Assembly (NCBI RefSeq): GCF_900618535.1
Contig: NZ_UYJA01000001.1
Span: 868,001-932,000 of the forward strand
Direction of reading: 5' to 3'
DNA from: Pseudomonas bubulae
GTDB taxonomy: Bacteria; Pseudomonadota; Gammaproteobacteria; Pseudomonadales; Pseudomonadaceae
Length of the DNA: 64,000 nt
How positions within the stretch are numbered: position 1 is the first letter of the stretch; the number at the start of each line of letters is the position of its first letter. Below, one piece after another: positions 42,385-50,998 of the stretch. The notes under the pieces were generated by a model, which ran no database searches, was not told where the DNA came from, and saw only the letters and a program-made list of their open reading frames with translations. A program made the position numbers and the translations under genes.

Positions 42385-44919
42385 TTAAAAATGGGTGTAG
42401 GTCAGGCCCAGTGAGTAGGTCGGGCCGTATTCTTCGTACTGGTTGTTGAAGCGGCTGTTGCCGCTGTACGTGAAGTACGGCTGGTCCGTAAGGTTCTGGG
42501 CGTCGAACTTGACTTGCAGGTTCTTGGTCAGCGAGTAGCGGGCACTGAAGTCGACAAAGGTCTGGGCATTGACATAGGTGTCATGGGCCTTGTCGTTGAC
42601 CCCGGCCAGTTCGTAGAGGTAGTCCGACTTGTAGTTGGCCGACAGGCGCAGGCTCAGCTTGTCGTCTTCCCAGCCGAGCATCAGGTTGCCGACGGTCTTG
42701 GACTGGTTGGGCAAATCGATATCGCGCTTGAGGCTGGCTCCGGTCGCTGCGTCAACGCCCTTGATACTGGCATTGGAGCGGCTGAACGTGCTGTTGGCGC
42801 CCAGGATCAAACCGTTCCAGGGTGACGGCAGCCAGTCGAACTTCTGCGAGTAGGCCAGTTCCAGGCCATAGAGCTTGGCGCTGTCGCCGTTGGCATAGCT
42901 GTGGGCTTCGGTGAAGTCGACCCACTCGCCGCTGCCCGCCAGGTCGTTGTTGTAGACGAAGTTTTTAATGTCTTTGTAGAAGAGGAACGCCGACACCGTG
43001 CCCGCCTGCCCCATAAAGTGCTCGATGCCAAGGTCGAAGTTGCTCGATTCCAGCGGCTTGAGGTTGGGGTTGCCGAACTCGGCTTTGTCATCTTCGATAA
43101 CAAAGCCCGGGGCTAGCTGGCCAAAGGTCGGGCGCACGACGGTGTTGGTCCAGGCCGCCCGCACCTGGGTGTTTTTCGCCAACTGATAGCGCGCATGCAG
43201 GCCCGGCAGCCAGTGGTGGTAATCGCGCTGGGTGTTTTGGTCTGCAAAGACGCCATCGCGCACGCCCGTACCCTTGGCCTCGAACTCGGTGCCCTCGTAG
43301 CGCATGCCGGCGATAAAGCGCCAATCATCGATATCCAGGGTATTCATCAGATACGCAGCATTGATGTCTTCGCGCATCTTGAAGTCATTGGCCCGCGAGT
43401 CCTGCTCGTTGTAGAAGTCGTCGCGGTTGAGGCCGCCGATCAGGTCCTTGATCGCCCCGCCGCTGATGCCCGGGCCGTACTGGCCAAGGTTGTAGTGCAG
43501 GTTGCCCTTGTTGAACGCATTGAGGCTCAGTTGCTCGTCGCTGAAGCCCAGGTCGGAGAAGTCCTTGTAGGTCCAGGCATTGAGGTCGTTGTCCTTGTTG
43601 CGCCGGCTGACCTTGCCGCCGAACTTGACCTGGGAGGCGTAGCCCTGCACGTCGTAATCGCGGGCCAGGTCCAGGCGGATATTTTTCTCGGTGTCCTTGG
43701 TGTGCTGTTCTTGCCAGTCCACCTTGTCGAGGCTGAAGTTGGTCGGGTCATAAAAGCCAGCGCCGATGATCGGCCGCGGTTTTTCGGTGTCGTAGAAACC
43801 GCCGTTGCCAATGCTCGAGCTGCCCTTGAACGTTGCGCCGGCGATGCCTCCCGGGTTGTCTTCGCTGGACTCGCTGTAACCGGCCTGTCCGCTGAGGGTC
43901 CACAGGCCCATGGTGCGTTCGCCGCCGAATACGTAGGACTGGATTTCCTGGGTTTCCTCGCGCTGCTTGAGCTTGCGCTTGGTCTTGGTTTTACCCACCT
44001 CGTCTTCGGCCTGGGGGTCGGAGAATTCAAAGGCGGTGGAGTTGCGGGTTTCGTTGTCCTCAAAGCGGCTGTACAGGGTGCGCAGGTACAGACTGGTGTC
44101 GTCGTCGGGCTTGTAATCAAAGTTGAGGCCGCCACCGGCACGCTCGCGGCTGATCTCGTAAACACGCTGTTCAAAGCTGTTCAGACGGGCGCCATCGGTG
44201 AAATCCCAGTCGCCGCCGGTTTCGACGTTGTCGGAGCGAAAGTCGCGCTTGTTCCAGCTCAGGGCTGCGGCCACACCGAAGTTGTCGACACCGTCACCCA
44301 GGCTGAAACGGTCGCTGATGGCGCCCGACACCTTGGGGCTGGTCTTGTGGCTGTTCTTGTTGTATCCGGCCTCGGTGCTGCCGGTGAAAAACAGGCCGTC
44401 ATGGTCGAAGGCCGAGAGGCTTTGTACGTCTACCGTGCCACCCAGGGAGTTGGCGTCCATGTCCGGGGTCAGGGTCTTGATCACCGACAGCGACTGCACC
44501 AGCTCCGAGGGCAAGACGTCCAGGGCCACGGCGCGGCGGGCGCTTTCCGGGGAAGGCACCAGGGTGCCGTTGATGGTCACGCTATTGAGGTCCGGGCCCA
44601 GGCCGCGCACGCTGACAAAGCGGCCTTCGCCCTGATCGCGCTCAATGCTGATACCGGGCAGGCGCTGTACCGCCTCGGCCACGTTGGCGTCGGGCAACTG
44701 CGCCACGCCATCGGCATGCACCACGCTTTCGATGGTGTCCGAGTTGCGTTGTTGCTTGAGTGCCTTGTCCAGGCTGACGGCCTGACCGACTACTTCGACG
44801 TGTTCAGTGGCACCGATGGCCGATGTCTCGGCGGCGCTCAAACGTTCGCTGGCGATTGCCAGGGCCAATGCACTGACCGTAAAGCCGACCCACTGCGCCT
44901 TGCTGCGACACTTGTACAT
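42385..44919 (-). CDS. TonB-dependent outer-membrane receptor, probably for phytate or its products
   Basis: An 844-residue receptor: signal peptide (MYKCRSKAQWVGFTVSALAL to ERLSA), a TonB-box-like EHVEVVGQ, plug domain (SVVHADGVAQLPDANVAEAV, ERDQGEGRFVSVRGLGPDLN, SVTINGTLVPSPESARRAVA), then a 22-strand barrel ending YSLGLTYTHF with terminal Phe. ATG 44919 follows GGGGGAGCACCAAC; the frame is open 43 codons further up through the PHO-box promoter, so that extension is not coding. It leads an operon with a phytase and its own ExbBD-TonB, preceded by a perfect PHO box, so a phosphate-rich ligand is inferred; the ligand itself is not shown. Confidence 0.9.
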   Translation of the reverse strand: MYKCRSKAQWVGFTVSALALAIASERLSAAETSAIGATEHVEVVGQAVSLDKALKQQRNSDTIESVVHADGVAQLPDANVAEAVQRLPGISIERDQGEGRFVSVRGLGPDLNSVTINGTLVPSPESARRAVALDVLPSELVQSLSVIKTLTPDMDANSLGGTVDVQSLSAFDHDGLFFTGSTEAGYNKNSHKTSPKVSGAISDRFSLGDGVDNFGVAAALSWNKRDFRSDNVETGGDWDFTDGARLNSFEQRVYEISRERAGGGLNFDYKPDDDTSLYLRTLYSRFEDNETRNSTAFEFSDPQAEDEVGKTKTKRKLKQREETQEIQSYVFGGERTMGLWTLSGQAGYSESSEDNPGGIAGATFKGSSSIGNGGFYDTEKPRPIIGAGFYDPTNFSLDKVDWQEQHTKDTEKNIRLDLARDYDVQGYASQVKFGGKVSRRNKDNDLNAWTYKDFSDLGFSDEQLSLNAFNKGNLHYNLGQYGPGISGGAIKDLIGGLNRDDFYNEQDSRANDFKMREDINAAYLMNTLDIDDWRFIAGMRYEGTEFEAKGTGVRDGVFADQNTQRDYHHWLPGLHARYQLAKNTQVRAAWTNTVVRPTFGQLAPGFVIEDDKAEFGNPNLKPLESSNFDLGIEHFMGQAGTVSAFLFYKDIKNFVYNNDLAGSGEWVDFTEAHSYANGDSAKLYGLELAYSQKFDWLPSPWNGLILGANSTFSRSNASIKGVDAATGASLKRDIDLPNQSKTVGNLMLGWEDDKLSLRLSANYKSDYLYELAGVNDKAHDTYVNAQTFVDFSARYSLTKNLQVKFDAQNLTDQPYFTYSGNSRFNNQYEEYGPTYSLGLTYTHF

Positions 44920-44996
44920 GTTGGTGCTCCCCCAAAATCGCACGTCAGGCCGGGCAAATGGCCCGACAACTTGGGAGCGAAAGCTAGGGTCGGCGG

Positions 44997-45014
44997 ATGA
45001 CAGCGCTGTGACAG
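44997..45014 (-). promoter_or_regulatory. PHO box upstream of the receptor-phytase operon
   Basis: On the minus strand CTGTCAC-AGCG-CTGTCAT, matching the PhoB consensus CTGTCAT-N4-CTGTCAT at all but one base, 77 bases before the start. PhoB sites replace the -35 element; about 11 bases downstream stands TAGCTT as possible -10. Confidence 0.85.
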
Positions 45015-45100
45015 TGTTCGGCGAAACGCCCGAAACAAAAGGTTTCAAGCAGTGAGAAAGGGGTAAATGAGCTGATTTGACCTGATTACGAAAGGATCGC

Positions 45101-45150
45101 CCCCCGTAGCAGCTGCCGAAGGAACGAGGCTGCTGCTACGAAATCGGGGG
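45101..45150. repeat. Short palindromic Pseudomonas repeat
   Basis: CCCCCGTAGCAGC ... GCTGCTACGAAATCGGGGG, enclosing CCGAAGGAACGAG; same core as the larger repeat at 1037-1194. It lies between the two divergent PHO-box promoters. Confidence 0.8.
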
Positions 45151-45214
45151 CAACCACGAGCTTGCGTTTAACTTTTTTTTCACCACACACCTGAGCTGAT
45201 TCGACCCGCAAGCC

Positions 45215-45232
45215 CCGTCATACAGTTGTCAC
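45215..45232 (+). promoter_or_regulatory. PHO-box-like site upstream of the GGDEF gene
   Basis: CCGTCAT-ACAG-TTGTCAC has six of seven matches in each half at exact spacing, 46 bases before the GGDEF start. Weaker than the receptor box but correctly placed. Confidence 0.5.
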
Positions 45233-45277
45233 ACCGCTCTGCTCTGCTGACCGGCAATAGGTTTGGGTAGAACTGTG

Positions 45278-46198
45278 ATGACTTGGTTAAACGTCCTTAA
45301 ACACCATCGCTACAAGCTTGGTTTACTGCTGCTGGCCGCCAATGCCGCGGTACTGCTCAACCTGGCATTCGGCACGCCCAAGGCCTTCAGCGAATGGCAC
45401 TGGCTGGATATCTTCGGCGAGGGCGGCACCGCCCTGTTTATGCTGTTCTGGCTGGGGCTGGTGATTAAAAGCCGGCCCACCGGGCGGGTCACCAACTACC
45501 TGGCGTACGGCCTGTGCTTTATGTTTTTTTCCTGGTGGGTGGATGTGCTCGACGAGTTTATCCGCCTGCCCAAACATATTGGCTGGGATCACTGGATGGA
45601 GTCGGCACCCATGCCCGTCGGCATGATTCTGCTGACCATCGGCCTGTTTCATTGGCACCGCGAGCAGCAGGCTATCAATCAACAGATGGAGAAGCGCGAG
45701 CGGGTATTTCGCGAGCACCGGCTGTTCGACAAACTCACCCCCCTGGGCGGCGCCGGTTACCTCAAGCACCAGGTCAGCGACTGCCTGGCGCAAAGCGTCG
45801 AGCAGCAACAGCCGCTGTCACTGCTGGCGCTGGATATCGACGATTTCACGTCCATCAACCAGCATTACGGCCACGCCGAAGGTGATGCCGTGTTGCAGGC
45901 CCTCAGCCAGTTGCTGCTGCTCAACCTGCGTCGCCACGATCTGCTCTGCAGGCTGGCAGGTGACCGTTTTGTGGTGCTGTTGCCCAATACCGGCGAGAGT
46001 CAGGCCCGCCTGCTGGCGCTGGAACTGCAGCAGGCGGTGCAGAGCCTGGCCCACAAAACCCGCCAACAGGGTGAACGGGTGTATCTGTCGGCCACTACCG
46101 CGGTGGTGATGGCCGTCAACGAAGCGCCCGATGAGCTGCTCAAGCGCCTGAACCTGACACTGGTGCGGGCCAAGCCGCCACGGAGCAAACGCGCATGA
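45278..46198 (+). CDS. Membrane GGDEF-domain protein with degenerate active site
   Basis: A 306-residue protein: four N-terminal membrane helices (about 9-130: YKLGLLLLAANAAVLLNLAF, ALFMLFWLGLVI, YLAYGLCFMFFSWWVDVL, MPVGMILLTIGLF), a helical linker and a GGDEF domain (about 155-300) with LLALDIDDFTSINQHYGHAE. The active loop, GGDEF or GGEEF in active cyclases, reads AGDRF. The lost first Gly and Glu suggest no c-di-GMP synthesis; it may bind nucleotide as a sensor. ATG 45278 is the first without a codon overlap problem; no strong ribosome site. It overlaps the AraC gene by 4 bases and is divergent from the phytase operon. Confidence 0.85.
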   Translation: MTWLNVLKHHRYKLGLLLLAANAAVLLNLAFGTPKAFSEWHWLDIFGEGGTALFMLFWLGLVIKSRPTGRVTNYLAYGLCFMFFSWWVDVLDEFIRLPKHIGWDHWMESAPMPVGMILLTIGLFHWHREQQAINQQMEKRERVFREHRLFDKLTPLGGAGYLKHQVSDCLAQSVEQQQPLSLLALDIDDFTSINQHYGHAEGDAVLQALSQLLLLNLRRHDLLCRLAGDRFVVLLPNTGESQARLLALELQQAVQSLAHKTRQQGERVYLSATTAVVMAVNEAPDELLKRLNLTLVRAKPPRSKRA

Positions 46199-47229
46199 CC
46201 CTGGACAGCCGCTGGTACGAAGCCGACAGCCGCTTTATTGCCGGGCACTATCAACCTGCGACCCTGATTGATCTGGCGTTGTCGCGGGATATCGACAGCC
46301 ATCGCCTGCTGCGCGGTACCGGGCTGTTTTACGAAGACATCGTCGCCGGGCACACGCGTCTCAGCCCCCAGCAGTGTTTTACCCTGATCGCCAATGCACA
46401 ACGCTTACTCGAAGCCGATGACAGCAGTTTTCTGTTTGGCCAGCGCCTGTGGCCGGGACATTACGGCCCGGCTAGCCACGCCTTGCATCAGGCACAGAAC
46501 CTGCAGCAGGCCCTGGAAACCCTGATCCATCACCGCGCCCTGCTCAGCCCCTTGCTCACCCCGCGGCTGTTGCTGGACGACAAATACGCCTATGTGTACT
46601 GGCTCGACAGTTGTGGGGCCCAGGAGCAATTGCGTTTTGTACTGGAGGCCAGTATGACGGCGCTGATGGCCATGAGTCAGTGGCTCAGTGGCGAGCGCCT
46701 GCCGTGGGAATGCAGTTTCAGCCATGCCGAGCCGCATTATGTGGAGCAGTACTGGGTACATCTGGGGGAGAACACCCAGTTTGGCTGCCAGCTGGACATG
46801 ATGCGCCTGCCCCGTGAATACCTGACCCGGCCCTGGCCGAATGCCTCGGCCATTGCCCGCCAAGTGGCCTATCAACAGGCACAGGAGCAGTTGCACAGCC
46901 TGGGCTTTCGCGCCAGCCTGCTTGACCGGCTGTATGTGTACTTGCGCAACAATGCCCGGGAGGCTCCGGGCCTTGAGCAGGCCGCGCAGCATTTTTCGGT
47001 GAGCCAGGCCACCCTCAAGCGCAAGCTGAACAAGCACGGCACCCACTTTCAGGCCCAGCAGGATCAGGCGCGCAAGCATATGGCGCTGTATCTTTACCAG
47101 ATCAAGGGGCTGAGCAATGAAGCGGTGGCCGAGTACCTGAACTTCAACGACCCGGCGAACTTTCGCCGCGCCCTGAAACGCTGGACGGGGTGTACGCCCA
47201 ATCTGATACGGCAGTTTCTGGCGTTGTAA
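46195..47229 (+). CDS. AraC family regulator (OruR-like)
   Basis: A 344-residue regulator with an N-terminal Arabinose_bd-type domain (about 30-215: RGTGLFYEDIVAGHTRLSPQ, LFGQRLWPGHYGPASHALHQ, SFSHAEPHYVEQYW) and a C-terminal AraC HTH (about 245-344: FSVSQATLKRKLNKHGTHFQ, then LSNEAVAEYLNFNDPANFRR, LKRWTGCTPNLIRQF). ATG overlaps the GGDEF stop (ATGA), so the two are coexpressed. Target and ligand unknown. Confidence 0.88.
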   Translation: MTLDSRWYEADSRFIAGHYQPATLIDLALSRDIDSHRLLRGTGLFYEDIVAGHTRLSPQQCFTLIANAQRLLEADDSSFLFGQRLWPGHYGPASHALHQAQNLQQALETLIHHRALLSPLLTPRLLLDDKYAYVYWLDSCGAQEQLRFVLEASMTALMAMSQWLSGERLPWECSFSHAEPHYVEQYWVHLGENTQFGCQLDMMRLPREYLTRPWPNASAIARQVAYQQAQEQLHSLGFRASLLDRLYVYLRNNAREAPGLEQAAQHFSVSQATLKRKLNKHGTHFQAQQDQARKHMALYLYQIKGLSNEAVAEYLNFNDPANFRRALKRWTGCTPNLIRQFLAL

Positions 47230-47263
47230 ACCACTCCCCAAACCTGATGCGCGCAGGTGGATT

Positions 47264-47348
47264 GTGGGAGCGGGCTTGCTCGCGATGCAGGCCACGCCGG
47301 TTATCTGGCAAACCGCGGTGATGCTATCGCGAGCAAGCCCGCTCCCAC
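47264..47348. repeat. REP palindrome, probable bidirectional terminator
   Basis: GTGGGAGCGGGCTTGCTCGC and inverted copy between the convergent AraC gene and dpkA. Confidence 0.9.
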
Positions 47349-47386
47349 AGGTTTAGCGGCGTTTACCAAACGGATCCTTGGCGCAG

Positions 47387-48397
47387 TTACCCCGCCAATT
47401 CACGCAACTTCGCCAGCTCTTCAGCCCCCAGCGGGATGCCTTCGCTCAACGATTTGGCCCGCTCGATAAAGCGCCGGTCACCCGGCATGCGCTCAAGCCC
47501 TACTGCATGCATCTGCCGAACCAGTTCTGCGCTGCGCTGGGCAAAGCTGTTGCCGCCAGATTTGCTCGGGTCGATCACGATCAGCAATTGGCCGGTCCAC
47601 GGGGTTTGTGCACCCGGGTGTTTCGACCAGTCAAACTCAAACGAGAAATTGCCCCCCGTCAGCGCCGCCGCCAGCAACTCGACCATCATCGACAGCGCCG
47701 AGCCCTTGTGCCCGCCAAAGGGCAGCAAGGCGCCGCCGTCGAGGATGGCTTTCGGGTCTTCAGTGGGCTCACCCTGCTTGTCTACGCCCATGCCAGCAGG
47801 CAACGAGTGGCCTTTACGAGCGGCAATTTGCACGTCGCCGTGGGCAATCGCACTGGTGGCCAGGTCGAATACGATCGGATTGCCATCCGCACAGGGTGCG
47901 GCAAAGGCAATCGGGTTGGTGCCAAACAACGGTTTTTGTGCACCGTGAGGCACTACGCAGGTCATGCTGTTGACCACGCTCAAGGCCACCAGGCCTTCTT
48001 CGGCAAACGGCTCGACATCCGGCCAAAGTGCGGCGAAGTGATGGGAGTTACGAATCGCCAGCACCGCAATCCCGGCACTGCGGGCTTTTGCCACCAGCAA
48101 CTCGCGGGCGGCCGCCAATGCAGGCTGGGCAAAGCCCCCCGCCGCATCCACGCGGATAAACCCGCTGGCAACGTCTTCTACAACCGGCACCGCCTGGCCA
48201 TTGACCCAGTTGCTGGCCAGTGATGACAGATAACCCGGAATGCGGAACACCCCATGGCTATAGGAACCATCGCGCTGCGCCCGGGCGCAGTTGTCCGCCA
48301 GTACCCCGGCAACCTCCGGCGAGGTGCCATGACGCTCAAAAATCCGTTGCAGCAAGGCGGTCAATTCGGCGAGGGAAAGCGACTGCGTGGATGACAT
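47387..48397 (-). CDS. dpkA: Delta1-piperideine-2-carboxylate reductase (Ldh family)
   Basis: NADPH-dependent reductase turning delta1-piperideine-2-carboxylate (from D-lysine) into L-pipecolate; also acts on the proline-ring analogue. The 336-residue protein has the malate/L-lactate dehydrogenase-2 family motifs: RDGSYSHGVFRIPGYLSSL, AVLAIRNSHHFAALWPDVEP with the catalytic His, GTNPIAFAAPC and FGGHKGSALSMMVELLAAAL. GGAG is 8 bases before ATG. The divergent RpiR gene and transporter plus dehydrogenase match the P. putida D-lysine region. The aminotransferase gene that lies beside it in P. putida is not present here. Confidence 0.88.
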   Translation of the reverse strand: MSSTQSLSLAELTALLQRIFERHGTSPEVAGVLADNCARAQRDGSYSHGVFRIPGYLSSLASNWVNGQAVPVVEDVASGFIRVDAAGGFAQPALAAARELLVAKARSAGIAVLAIRNSHHFAALWPDVEPFAEEGLVALSVVNSMTCVVPHGAQKPLFGTNPIAFAAPCADGNPIVFDLATSAIAHGDVQIAARKGHSLPAGMGVDKQGEPTEDPKAILDGGALLPFGGHKGSALSMMVELLAAALTGGNFSFEFDWSKHPGAQTPWTGQLLIVIDPSKSGGNSFAQRSAELVRQMHAVGLERMPGDRRFIERAKSLSEGIPLGAEELAKLRELAG

Positions 48398-48446
48398 TCT
48401 GGGGCTCCAGTCTGATTATTTTTGTCTGAGGCAAACTATCCTTCTA

Positions 48447-48462
48447 TGACAGTTCTCTGTCA
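48447..48462. promoter_or_regulatory. Probable RpiR operator between dpkA and the regulator
   Basis: Perfect inverted repeat TGACAG-TTCT-CTGTCA in the divergent promoter region, with a third half site TGACAG at 48476-48481. Confidence 0.6.
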
Positions 48463-48529
48463 ATTGTTGACTTAATGACAGAAAACATTCACTTTCTGCA
48501 ACGCGCTGAAATAAAAACAGGAAGCAGTC

Positions 48530-49405
48530 GTGAGCCAGCCGATTAAACAACGCCTTGAAAGCAGTCTGTCAACCGCCGCCCCCTCGGGCCGGGCGATTGC
48601 CAGCTACATGCTGGCCAATCTCTACGAGCTGCCCTTTCAGACCGCCGCCGATATCGCCAGCAAATTGGGGGTCAGCGAGTCCAGTGTGGGGCGCTTTTGC
48701 CGTGCCCTGGGCTATAGCCATTTCAAGGATTTGAAAAACGATCTCAAGGACGACCTGGGCGATGGCCCGTGGCTGGTCGGTGATCGCTTGCAAGAATTCC
48801 GCCAGCAGTCGAGCCAGAGCCCGCAGGCCTTGCCGCGCAGCTTCGAGCTGGAAGTCGGGGCGCTGGTCAAGGTCTACGAATACAGCCTCACCCCGCAGTG
48901 GCGTGCCGTCAGCCAGCGCCTGGCCACGCGGCGCAAGGTGTTTGTCGCAGGCTTCCAGACCGAGCGCGGAATCGCCGCCTCGATGGTGCATTTACTGCAA
49001 TACCTGCGCGATGGCGTGCAGCTGGTCGACGGCGCCGCCGGGCATTACGCCGATGTACTGCTGTGCCCGCCCGCAGACTGCGCCCTGGTGGTGTTTGAAG
49101 CCCGTCGCTACTCGCGCCACGCCCAGTTGTTGTGCCGCAAGGCACGCGAGGCCGGCATCGAGGTCACGCTGGTCACCGATACCTTCTGCGACTGGGCCGA
49201 CCAGAGCGCCAATGAAGTGTTTCGCGTGCCCACCGAGTTCAACCTGTTCTGGGAGTCCACCGCGGCCATGCTGTCGCTGGTGCATTTGCTGATCAATGAA
49301 GTGTGCAAACAACTGGGGCCTGACGTTGAAAAGCGTCTTGAGGCAACCGCGGCCTTACACAATGAGTTCGTGGGCTACACATCCTCACCCGGATCAAAAC
49401 AATAA
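48530..49405 (+). CDS. MurR/RpiR family regulator
   Basis: A 291-residue regulator with an N-terminal HTH_6 domain (about 1-80: IASYMLANLYELPFQTAADI, ASKLGVSESSVGRFCRALGY) and a C-terminal SIS domain (about 120-260: RRKVFVAGFQTERGIAASMV, ADVLLCPPADCALVVFEARR). SIS domains bind phosphosugars in most members, but in this cluster the effector is likely an amino-acid intermediate. GTG start with AGGAAG 6 bases upstream. It is divergent from dpkA and upstream of the transporter genes, the same place as in P. putida. Confidence 0.88.
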   Translation: MSQPIKQRLESSLSTAAPSGRAIASYMLANLYELPFQTAADIASKLGVSESSVGRFCRALGYSHFKDLKNDLKDDLGDGPWLVGDRLQEFRQQSSQSPQALPRSFELEVGALVKVYEYSLTPQWRAVSQRLATRRKVFVAGFQTERGIAASMVHLLQYLRDGVQLVDGAAGHYADVLLCPPADCALVVFEARRYSRHAQLLCRKAREAGIEVTLVTDTFCDWADQSANEVFRVPTEFNLFWESTAAMLSLVHLLINEVCKQLGPDVEKRLEATAALHNEFVGYTSSPGSKQ

Positions 49406-49418
49406 AACGAGGTGCTAG

Positions 49419-50174
49419 ATGAAATACGTCATTCGCTTTGCAAGTGCATGCGCACTGGTGGCCGCCGTTGCAGCCAACGCTCAGGCCGACACGCTGACTA
49501 TCGCCACCGAAGGCGCCTACCCTCCCTTCAACACCACCAACTCGGACGGCACGGTGTCCGGCTTTGACGTCGACATCACCAATGCCCTGTGCGAGCGCAT
49601 GAACGCGCAATGCAAGATCGTTGCCCAGGACTGGGACGGTATTATCCCGGGGCTGATGGCGAAAAAATACGACGCCATCGTCGCGTCGATGATCGTGACC
49701 GATGAACGCAAAAAGAAGATCGCGTTTACCAATCACTACTACCGCACCCCTCTGTCGATCGCCGTGCCTAAAGACTCTGATATCACCGATGCCCAGATCG
49801 ACTTCAAGGGCCGCACCATCGGTGCCCAGGGCGCTGCAACCCAGGGCATCTACGCCGAAGACCACTACGAAAAAGCCGGCGCCAAGCTCAACCTGTACCC
49901 GACCCTGGACGAGGCCAACGCCGAGTTGAAAAACGGTCGTGTCGATGCGGTGATTGCCGACAAATTCCCGCTGCTGGAATGGATCAACAAGGCCAGCGAC
50001 GACTGCTGCAAAATCATCGGTGACGTCAACGGCACCAATGCCGACGCCGCCATTGCCGTACGCCAGAGCGATACCGTGCTGCGCGAGCGTTTCAACAAGG
50101 CGCTGGACGAAATCGTGGCTGACGGCACCTATAAAAAGATCAGCAGCAAGTACTTCGACTTCGACATTTACTGA
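49419..50174 (+). CDS. Basic amino acid ABC transporter, periplasmic binding protein
   Basis: A 251-residue exported protein (signal MKYVIRFASACALVAAVAAN to AQA) of the family 3 binding proteins: LTIATEGAYPPFNTTNSDGT, GFDVDITNALCERM, QDWDGIIPGLMAKKYDAIVA, MIVTDERKKKIAFTNHYY. This matches the lysine/arginine/ornithine type. GAGGTG precedes ATG. First gene of the uptake operon, 13 bases after the regulator. Confidence 0.9.
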   Translation: MKYVIRFASACALVAAVAANAQADTLTIATEGAYPPFNTTNSDGTVSGFDVDITNALCERMNAQCKIVAQDWDGIIPGLMAKKYDAIVASMIVTDERKKKIAFTNHYYRTPLSIAVPKDSDITDAQIDFKGRTIGAQGAATQGIYAEDHYEKAGAKLNLYPTLDEANAELKNGRVDAVIADKFPLLEWINKASDDCCKIIGDVNGTNADAAIAVRQSDTVLRERFNKALDEIVADGTYKKISSKYFDFDIY

Positions 50175-50278
50175 GTCGCCTGCCCTCGCTTGAGGGCCTC
50201 CCTGCCAATGACCCTGCCCTGCGCACATAACGTGCGCAGTGGCTGAATTTCGGCCCACTTTTGCCCGGGGATTCGAGC

Positions 50279-50998
50279 ATGCTCGATCAACTCTCACTTC
50301 TTTCTTTTGCCAGTGGCGGCTGGGGCTCGGCGTTGCTCGCCGGCGCGCTGGTGACCATTGCCCTGGCCTTGAGCTGCCTGCCTATCGGCTTGCCCCTGGG
50401 CCTGGTCGTGGCGGTGGCGGCACGCTCGAAAAACCGTTGGCTGCGGGCGTGGGCGACGACCTTTTCCACGGTATTTCGCGGTTTGCCGGAACTGCTGACC
50501 CTGCTGATCATTTATTACGGCTGCCAGATCGCCGCACAAAAGCTGCTCGCCATGATGGGCTACGACGCGCAGGTGACGATCAATACCTTCGTCGCTGCGA
50601 TGGTGGCTTTCAGCCTGGTATTTGCCGCCTTCTCGAGCGAGATCTGGCTGGGTGCGTTTAAAACCATTCCCAAGGGCCAGTTCGAAGCGGCCTCGGCACT
50701 GGGCCTGAGCAAATTCACCACCTTTCGTAAGGTGGTACTGCCACAACTGGCACGCATCGCCCTGCCGGGGCTCTCGAACAACTGGCTGTCGCTGCTCAAG
50801 GACACCTCGCTGGTGTCGACCATTTCCCTGGTGGACCTGATGCGCCAGACCAACCTGGCGGTCAGCGTGACCAAAGAGCCGATGCTGTTCTACACCGTCG
50901 CCTGCCTGGGCTATCTGTTTTTCTCGGCGATTTCCGGGCGTCTGTTCGCCTTCCTTGAACGCTACTTCAGCCGCCATCAACGGAGCGCGCAGCCATGA
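50279..50998 (+). CDS. Amino acid ABC transporter permease 1
   Basis: A 239-residue HisM/HisQ-type permease: ALVTIALALSCLPIGLPLGL, FRGLPELLTLLIIYYG, and the EAA loop EAASALGLSKFTTFRKVVLP followed by QLARIALPGLSNNWLSLLKD. GGGGA lies 7 bases before ATG 50279. Overlaps the second permease gene by 4 bases. Confidence 0.92.
   Translation: MLDQLSLLSFASGGWGSALLAGALVTIALALSCLPIGLPLGLVVAVAARSKNRWLRAWATTFSTVFRGLPELLTLLIIYYGCQIAAQKLLAMMGYDAQVTINTFVAAMVAFSLVFAAFSSEIWLGAFKTIPKGQFEAASALGLSKFTTFRKVVLPQLARIALPGLSNNWLSLLKDTSLVSTISLVDLMRQTNLAVSVTKEPMLFYTVACLGYLFFSAISGRLFAFLERYFSRHQRSAQP

Noticed and set aside
43195..45000. 601-codon plus-strand open frame
   Set aside because: Antisense of the TonB-dependent receptor gene, which has full plug and barrel motifs.
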